Source of the DNA: Helicobacter anseris
GTDB taxonomy: Bacteria > Campylobacterota > Campylobacteria > Campylobacterales > Helicobacteraceae
DNA length: 59,153 nucleotides
NCBI RefSeq assembly: GCF_003364335.1
Contig: NZ_NXLX01000010.1
Location: 1 to 59,153 of the forward strand
Reading direction: 5' to 3'
The notes beneath the pieces are model-generated. The model searched no databases. It saw nothing but the letters and a program-made list of their open reading frames with translations, and was not told the origin of the DNA. The translations under genes were made by a program, and so were the position numbers. Of this stretch, positions 53,283 to 59,153 are shown piece after piece (within the stretch, counting starts at the first letter, position 1; every line of letters begins with the position of its first letter).

Positions 53283-53308
53283 CTATCACTTAAAATTTTA
53301 AGTGCTAA
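53283..53308 (+). promoter_or_regulatory. HrcA (CIRCE-like) operator of groES-groEL
   Basis: CTATCACTT, 8 bases, AAGTGCTAA resembles the CIRCE element (TTAGCACTC, 9 bases, GAGTGCTAA). The right half matches 8 of 9 positions, the left half is degenerate. Its centre is a perfect 18-base palindrome, CACTTAAAATTTTAAGTG. Its location at the transcription start fits repression by HrcA, as known for groE in H. pylori. The spacer is one base shorter than canonical. Confidence 0.65.
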
Positions 53309-53334
53309 ATTTCAAATTATTTAAGGAGTTTAAA

Positions 53335-53610
53335 ATGAATTTTAAACCGCTAGGAAAAAGAGTTCTTGTAGAAAGACTTGAAGAAGAAACAAAAACAAGC
53401 TCAGGGATTATCATTCCAGATAATGCAAAAGAAAAACCTTTGATGGGTGTTATAAAAGCTATAGGTGGTAAGGTTTCTGAAGAATGCCAATGTCTAAAAG
53501 AAGGTGATACAGTAGTATTTGGCAAATATAAAGGAAGCGAAATAAAAATAGATAATAAAGAATTTATTGTTTTGGATTTTGAAGATATTTTGGGAATTAT
53601 GAGTAAATAA
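53335..53610 (+). CDS. groS: Co-chaperonin GroES
   Basis: The 91-residue heptamer subunit caps GroEL. It shows FKPLGKRVLVERLEEETKTS, the mobile loop SGIIIPDNAKEKP, and the terminal FIVLDFEDILGIM. The ATG at 53335 has TAAGGAG 7 bases upstream; a longer reading from 53302 would run through the operator and is rejected. The C-terminal metal-binding extension of H. pylori GroES is absent here. It is co-transcribed with groL 27 bases downstream. Confidence 0.97.
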   Translation: MNFKPLGKRVLVERLEEETKTSSGIIIPDNAKEKPLMGVIKAIGGKVSEECQCLKEGDTVVFGKYKGSEIKIDNKEFIVLDFEDILGIMSK

Positions 53611-53634
53611 TCTTAGATTTTTTTAAAGGAGTAA

Positions 53635-55281
<1,647 letters not shown>

Positions 55282-55282
55282 T

Positions 55283-55293
55283 CCCCCCCCCCC
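55283..55293. repeat. C11 tract directly after the groEL stop
   Basis: Eleven C follow the stop codon after one T. The tract is in the 3' untranslated region, 32 bases before the terminator, and breaks no reading frame. Its length equals that of the two other tracts in the window. Confidence 0.95.
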
Positions 55294-55324
55294 ATCTTTT
55301 GGTTTTAATTTTTTTTAAATACCC

Positions 55325-55359
55325 AAAAATTGCAGAGGTTTTTCTACTCTGCAATTTTT
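55325..55359 (+). terminator. Rho-independent terminator of groES-groEL
   Basis: A perfect 13-base stem (AAAAATTGCAGAG with its complement) encloses a 9-base loop; its 3' arm ends in five T followed by ATTG. It lies 44 bases after the groEL stop. The remaining intergenic DNA to 55499 holds AT-rich sequence that should include the petA promoter, with no box I can assign confidently. Confidence 0.85.
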
Positions 55360-55499
55360 ATTGCTTTCATTATTTTAACCCCCAAATTATTTAGAAATAT
55401 TTTTAGCAACTTTGATTTAAGATTTTTTACCCCTAAAATATAGTAAAATAATGCGATTTTTGTTTTTCAAAATCAGTATTTAATAAAAAGGAGAAGGCA

Positions 55500-56000
55500 A
55501 TGGCCGAAATAAAAAGAAGAGACTTTTTAGGTATGGCACTTGGAGGTGTTACTGCAGTGGGTGCAGCAGCATCTTTGGTTGCTATGAAAAGAACATGGGA
55601 TCCTCTTCCTAGTGTTGTATCTGCAGGTTTTACAACTGTAGATGTCAGCTCGATGAAAGAGGGTGATTTTTCTAGCACAGAATGGAGAGGTAAGCCTGTA
55701 TATATCATTAGAAAAAAGGCTGATGCAGAGTTTAATGCTGCTAGAGATTTTAAAATCGGGGATGCGGTATTTACTTTAGGAATCCAAATTTGCACACATT
55801 TAGGCTGTATTCCTATTTTTGATTCTGAAAAAGAGGATTTTTTCTGTCCTTGTCATGGTGGTCGCTTTAATATTGATGGAATCAATGTTCCTGGCACACC
55901 ACCACCTTCACCTTTTGAAATACCACCTTTTAAAGTCGATGGTATGAAACTTGTTTTGGGCGAAAGTGGCTCAGAATATGAAGCAATGTTGAAAGCATAA
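55500..56000 (+). CDS. petA: Rieske iron-sulfur subunit of the cytochrome bc1 complex
   Basis: The 166-residue subunit passes electrons from quinol to cytochrome c1. It starts with a twin-arginine-like EIKRRDFLG and a hydrophobic anchor (about 11-28). The 2Fe-2S ligands are in CTHLGC (near 100) and CPCHGG (near 119). It is first of petABC, with an AAAAGGAG ribosome site and 9 bases before petB. Confidence 0.96.
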   Translation: MAEIKRRDFLGMALGGVTAVGAAASLVAMKRTWDPLPSVVSAGFTTVDVSSMKEGDFSSTEWRGKPVYIIRKKADAEFNAARDFKIGDAVFTLGIQICTHLGCIPIFDSEKEDFFCPCHGGRFNIDGINVPGTPPPSPFEIPPFKVDGMKLVLGESGSEYEAMLKA

Positions 56001-56009
56001 GGAGAGAAA

Positions 56010-57245
56010 ATGGCAAATATAAAAAAGGCTAATGGGTTGATGGATTGGTTAGATCAGCGAATGGGAATCAAAAAGCTGATTGAAGTAATGATGACGCGAT
56101 ATTGGATACCAAAAAATATCAATTTTTTATGGGCAATGGGCGTGGTTTTGCTTGTATTATTTTCACTTTTATTTATATCAGGATTATTTTTATTGATGTA
56201 TTACAAGCCAGATGCAAAACTTGCATTTGATAGTGTAAATTACACTATTATGCAAGAGGTTGCTTATGGGTGGCTTTGGAGACATATCCACGCTGTTGCA
56301 GCAAGTGTAATTTTTGTGATTATTTATATTCATATGTTTGTAGCAATTTATTATGGATCTTATAAGAGAGGCAGAGAGGTCATTTGGATTGGTGGAATGT
56401 TACTCTTTGTAGTATTTTCTGCAGAAGCATTCAGTGGATATATGTTGCCTTGGGGTCAAATGAGTTATTGGGCAGCAGCAGTAATTACAAATCTTTTTGG
56501 CGGAATTCCAGTTATTGGGGCTGATGTAGTAGAGTGGGTAAGAGGTAATTATGTGGTTGCAGATGCAACGCTTACAAGATTTTTTATGTTACATGTTTGT
56601 CTTTTGCCTGTTGTTATCTTAGCTTTAATCGCATTTCACTTTTATTCTTTAAGAGTGCCTCATGTAAATAATGAGGAAGGAGAGGAGCTAGATTTTGAAG
56701 CAGAGCAAGAAAAGTATCTAGCAAATAAGAAAAAAGAATCTAAGGTTATTCCATTTTGGCCAGTTTTCTTGTCAAAAGATATCTTTGTTGTTTCAGTATT
56801 TATGATTTTCTTTTTCTATCTTGTATGCTATCACTTTGATTTTGCGATGGATCCAATCAACTTTGATCCTGCGGATAATCTAAAAACACCTTTGCATATT
56901 TATCCAGAGTGGTATTTCTTGTGGAGTTATGAAGTGCTTAGAGGTTTCTTCTTTAGTGCAGATTTAGGATTGATTGCCTTTGGTATTGCTCAAGTAATAT
57001 TTTTTATGTTACCTTGGTTAGATAGAAGTGATGTTGTAGCTCCAGCACATAAAAGAAAGAATTTTATGATTTGGTTTTGGGCTTTAATTGCTGATTTGAT
57101 TATTCTTACTATCTATGGAAAATTACCACCAGAAGGTATAAATACTTATATCGGTTGTGCTGCGTCAATTGGATTTTTATTCTTGATGTTTATAGCACTT
57201 CCTATTGTTACAATTATGGAGAGAAAACAAGGAGGTGTGAAGTGA
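56010..57245 (+). CDS. petB: Cytochrome b subunit of the bc1 complex
   Basis: This 411-residue membrane protein carries the two hemes b and both quinone sites. Heme-ligand histidine pairs are visible in WRHIHAVAASVIFVIIYIHM (first pair) and MLHVCLLPVVILALIAFHFYS (second pair, read in parts). The Qo-site PEWYF sequence appears in HIYPEWYFLWSYEVLRG. Eight or nine helices are predicted. The stop overlaps the petC start by 4 bases. Confidence 0.97.
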   Translation: MANIKKANGLMDWLDQRMGIKKLIEVMMTRYWIPKNINFLWAMGVVLLVLFSLLFISGLFLLMYYKPDAKLAFDSVNYTIMQEVAYGWLWRHIHAVAASVIFVIIYIHMFVAIYYGSYKRGREVIWIGGMLLFVVFSAEAFSGYMLPWGQMSYWAAAVITNLFGGIPVIGADVVEWVRGNYVVADATLTRFFMLHVCLLPVVILALIAFHFYSLRVPHVNNEEGEELDFEAEQEKYLANKKKESKVIPFWPVFLSKDIFVVSVFMIFFFYLVCYHFDFAMDPINFDPADNLKTPLHIYPEWYFLWSYEVLRGFFFSADLGLIAFGIAQVIFFMLPWLDRSDVVAPAHKRKNFMIWFWALIADLIILTIYGKLPPEGINTYIGCAASIGFLFLMFIALPIVTIMERKQGGVK

Positions 57246-58150
57246 GAGAACTAAAAATTTTAGCAATTCTTATTGTAATTGTAGGGATTATTTATTGGGG
57301 TGTTGAACCTTTGGCACATTCTATAATGCACCCAAAGGTTGCGCCTGCTGATTTTGCATTTCAAGATTTGAGTGCAGTGGATATGTCAAAAGCAGATGCA
57401 AAAAAAGGTAAAGATTTGACAATGGATAATTGTGCTTCTTGCCATAGTATCACTTCTCAGGGAATTCAAGCTCCTATGGATGATGTTTCGGCAGCTTCTG
57501 CATTTGGAGTGGTTCCACCAGATTTATCAAATGCTGGTGCTGTATTTGATGCAAAATTTTTAGTGCATTTCATTCAAGATCCTGTGAGAGCAAGCCTTGT
57601 AAGTCATAAATTTAAAGTATCTTGTGAGGGTATGGATTCTGAGCAATGCGAGAAAAACAATGCAGGAAAGATCGATTATCCGATGAATGCATTTGCAGGT
57701 ATTTTGAGTATGCAAGAAACAATTGATATTGTTGCTTATCTTAAGTCCATCGCTCCTGAAAGCTTGAGTAATAAAGAAGTATTTGCACAAGCTTGCGAGA
57801 GATGCCATAGTGTTAAATATGACAAAGTTACTGCCTTAACCTCAGATAGCGATTTATCAAGATATTTAGGTGCAAAAGCTCCAGATTTATCAATGATGAT
57901 TAGAAGTAAGGGTGAACATTATTTAAATATTTTCATCAACGATCCTCAAAAGGAGCTAAGTGGAACTGCTATGCCTAGAGTAGGTCTGACAAAAGAAGCG
58001 CAACATCAAGTGATTGAGTATCTTGAAAATGTTGGCGATAGCAAAAAAGCAGAACGAGATTCTCTTGGAATCAAAATTATGATTTTCTTTGCAGTATTAT
58101 CACTTCTTGCTTATGCGTGGAAAAGACAAATTTGGAAGGATTTGCATTGA
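57242..58150 (+). CDS. petC: Cytochrome c1-type diheme subunit of the bc1 complex
   Basis: The 302-residue protein has an N-terminal anchor (about 5-22), two CxxCH heme sites, CASCH near 65 and CERCH near 185, and a C-terminal helix (about 275-295). The diheme form is typical of epsilonproteobacteria. The start is GTG at 57242, with GGAGG upstream, overlapping the petB stop as GTGA. A longer reading inside petB has no site and would lose the anchor. Confidence 0.95.
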   Translation: MRELKILAILIVIVGIIYWGVEPLAHSIMHPKVAPADFAFQDLSAVDMSKADAKKGKDLTMDNCASCHSITSQGIQAPMDDVSAASAFGVVPPDLSNAGAVFDAKFLVHFIQDPVRASLVSHKFKVSCEGMDSEQCEKNNAGKIDYPMNAFAGILSMQETIDIVAYLKSIAPESLSNKEVFAQACERCHSVKYDKVTALTSDSDLSRYLGAKAPDLSMMIRSKGEHYLNIFINDPQKELSGTAMPRVGLTKEAQHQVIEYLENVGDSKKAERDSLGIKIMIFFAVLSLLAYAWKRQIWKDLH

Positions 58151-58155
58151 TTTTT

Positions 58156-58178
58156 TAGCACGGGTAAAACCTGTGCTA
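58156..58178 (+). terminator. Terminator hairpin of petABC
   Basis: TAGCACGGGT pairs with ACCTGTGCTA (one G-T wobble) around a three-base loop, 5 bases after the petC stop, followed by TTTCTC and a six-T run. Confidence 0.75.
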
Positions 58179-58241
58179 TTTCTCAATTTTTTGTTATAAA
58201 ATTCTATTTCCTTTTGAAAATTTTAGATTTAAGGAGATGAA

Positions 58242-58961
58242 ATGTTAAAACAAGGAATGTTATTTTTTAGTTTTTTTGGATTTATGTTTGCTTCAAATTG
58301 GGATTATGAGGCAAATGGTCCTAAGAAGTGGGGGACTTTAGATCCAAACTGGAAACTCTGTGCCACAGGTCAAAGTCAATCCCCTATAAACATTATTTCT
58401 ACCGAAACTACAAAAGTAAAAAATACTCTTTTTGTTGATTATAAGAATCACTCACAAAATATTCAAAATAATGGTCATACCTTGCAAGTTAATTTTAAAG
58501 ATTCTGGTTTTGCAAGCATTGAAAATAAAAACTTTCAATTAGCGCAGTTTCATTTTCACACACCATCAGAAACACATATCAATGACAAAACCTATCCATT
58601 AGAAATTCACTTTGTGCATCAAAATGAAAAAAAAGAATTGCTTGTCATTTCTGTGCTTATGGAAGAAGGGGATTTCCATCCAGAGTTTGAAAAAATTGTC
58701 AGAGTAATGCCAAGCAATGTAGATTCTGTTGTAGAGTTTAAAAATTTTGAAGCAGGTGCATTATTGCCTAAGAGCAAGGCATATTATGAATTTATGGGAA
58801 GTTTGACAACTCCACCTTGTTCAGAAAATGTAACTTGGGTAGTTTTCAAACAATCTATACAAGCTTCAAAAGAGCAAATCCAAAAAGTTCATAATATCAT
58901 TCATGATGATGCAAGAAATATTCAACCTACAAATCATCGCCTTATCAAAGAAGCAGATTGA
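58242..58961 (+). CDS. Periplasmic alpha-carbonic anhydrase
   Basis: The 239-residue enzyme hydrates CO2 to bicarbonate. A signal peptide (about 1-17, ending MFAS) directs it to the periplasm. The alpha-class fold shows GQSQSPINI, NGHTLQVNF, the zinc ligands in FHFHTPSETH and EIHFVHQN, and TPPCSENVTW. In H. pylori the homologous enzyme supports acid acclimation; here the host niche is unknown. It has its own AAGGAG site and stands between the petABC terminator and the window end. Confidence 0.96.
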   Translation: MLKQGMLFFSFFGFMFASNWDYEANGPKKWGTLDPNWKLCATGQSQSPINIISTETTKVKNTLFVDYKNHSQNIQNNGHTLQVNFKDSGFASIENKNFQLAQFHFHTPSETHINDKTYPLEIHFVHQNEKKELLVISVLMEEGDFHPEFEKIVRVMPSNVDSVVEFKNFEAGALLPKSKAYYEFMGSLTTPPCSENVTWVVFKQSIQASKEQIQKVHNIIHDDARNIQPTNHRLIKEAD

Positions 58962-59054
58962 TTGAAATTTTTTAAAGGAGGGGATAAAAATAAAATTTGA
59001 TATTTTTTTAAATCCTTGAAATATCACAAATTACACTATCTCAAGTTTTTTATA

Positions 59055-59065
59055 CCCCCCCCCCC
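59055..59065. repeat. C11 tract upstream of the next gene
   Basis: Eleven C lie in non-coding DNA after the carbonic anhydrase gene, 45 bases before a TATAAT box. The region 58962-59153 has no gene I can support. The tract could alter promoter activity of a gene beyond the window by changing spacing of upstream elements. Confidence 0.9.
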
Positions 59066-59110
59066 TCATTATTTGTCAATAACTATCAAAAAAAGCAATT
59101 TTTTAATATA

Positions 59111-59116
59111 TAATTT
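59111..59116 (+). promoter_or_regulatory. Candidate -10 for a gene beyond the window
   Basis: TATAAT within ATATATAATTTTT matches a housekeeping -10. No clear -35 is present. The gene it would serve starts after 59153. Confidence 0.4.
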
Positions 59117-59153
59117 TTGTCTTACTTTAAAAATAAAGAGCTTAAATACTTTT

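Noticed and set aside
57155-57241. Extended N-terminus of petC starting inside petB
   Set aside because: The extra residues are petB in another frame, there is no ribosome site, and the GTG at 57242 has GGAGG upstream and gives a proper membrane anchor.
58962-59040. Small gene after the strong ribosome-site-like AAGGAGGGG near 58976
   Set aside because: No ATG, GTG or TTG at suitable spacing opens a frame longer than a few codons.

Overview
The window is AT-rich chromosomal DNA from an epsilonproteobacterium (Campylobacterota), most likely a Helicobacter of the enterohepatic kind. Three things support this. First, two gene orders are known from this class: ispDF / HP1021-type regulator / ATP-sulfurylase-like protein / pgpA as in Campylobacter, and rodA / pseudouridine synthase / FN3 lipoprotein / trmB / ftsE / ftsX / envC / flaG / fliD / fliS as in H. 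pylori. Second, the flagellar promoters are of the epsilonproteobacterial sigma-28 and sigma-54 types. Third, there are long G/C homopolymers of the contingency-locus type, three of them exactly 11 bases long. I see no rRNA, CRISPR array, prophage or insertion sequence. One tRNA gene is present.

Layout. 1-342: non-coding, very AT-rich, framed by a 26-nt imperfect inverted repeat. 343-7573: addA helicase-nuclease, an outer-membrane beta-barrel protein, then leftward ispDF, an HP1021-type orphan regulator, a degenerate ATP sulfurylase and pgpA. 7646-14637, all leftward: potassium uptake ktrB-ktrA, an OmpR-family regulator and sensor kinase, a FIST-PAS-PAS-HD-GYP signalling protein, and a ModE-like regulator broken by one base in an A9 tract. 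14726-21551: flgF with a sigma-54 promoter, lpxK and nadE (leftward), flaA with a sigma-28 promoter, magIII, pepD, coaE. 21514-22591: a family 2 glycosyltransferase switched OFF by a G11 tract. 22699-29794: gatA, guaB, an mnmC-type methyltransferase, an AAA+ ATPase, a lipocalin without signal peptide, der. 30063-38451: a charged exported protein, gdhA, a glutamate/glutamine-type ABC transporter, a small beta-barrel protein, a UbiD-type decarboxylase, yggS. 38443-41481: a sigma-28-driven flagellar filament-assembly operon (flaG-fliD-fliS-fliT-like). 41548-47591: envC-type peptidase, ftsX, ftsE, trmB, FN3 lipoprotein, pseudouridine synthase (leftward). 47674-48875: rodA, whose 3' end runs into a tRNA(CAU) gene. 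48885-53026: a putative peptidoglycan O-acetylation/deacetylation operon (cupin, small bitopic protein, MBOAT, two SGNH proteins). 53253-58178: groES-groEL with an HrcA-type operator, then petABC. 58242-58961: periplasmic alpha-carbonic anhydrase, followed by a C11 tract upstream of whatever begins after the window.

Much of the window serves the cell envelope and motility: the flagellum, the FtsEX-EnvC wall hydrolase system, RodA, peptidoglycan O-acetylation and lipid A. The rest is metabolism, respiration and signalling. The most informative items are two reading frames interrupted exactly at homopolymers (a ModE-like regulator and a glycosyltransferase), an ATP-sulfurylase relative whose catalytic motifs are lost but which is co-transcribed with the HP1021-type regulator, a multi-sensor HD-GYP protein, the rodA-tRNA overlap, and several strong inverted repeats in non-coding DNA. 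No clearly new multi-gene system is proven by sequence alone. The best candidates are the regulator/degenerate sulfurylase pair and the five-gene acyl-transfer operon.
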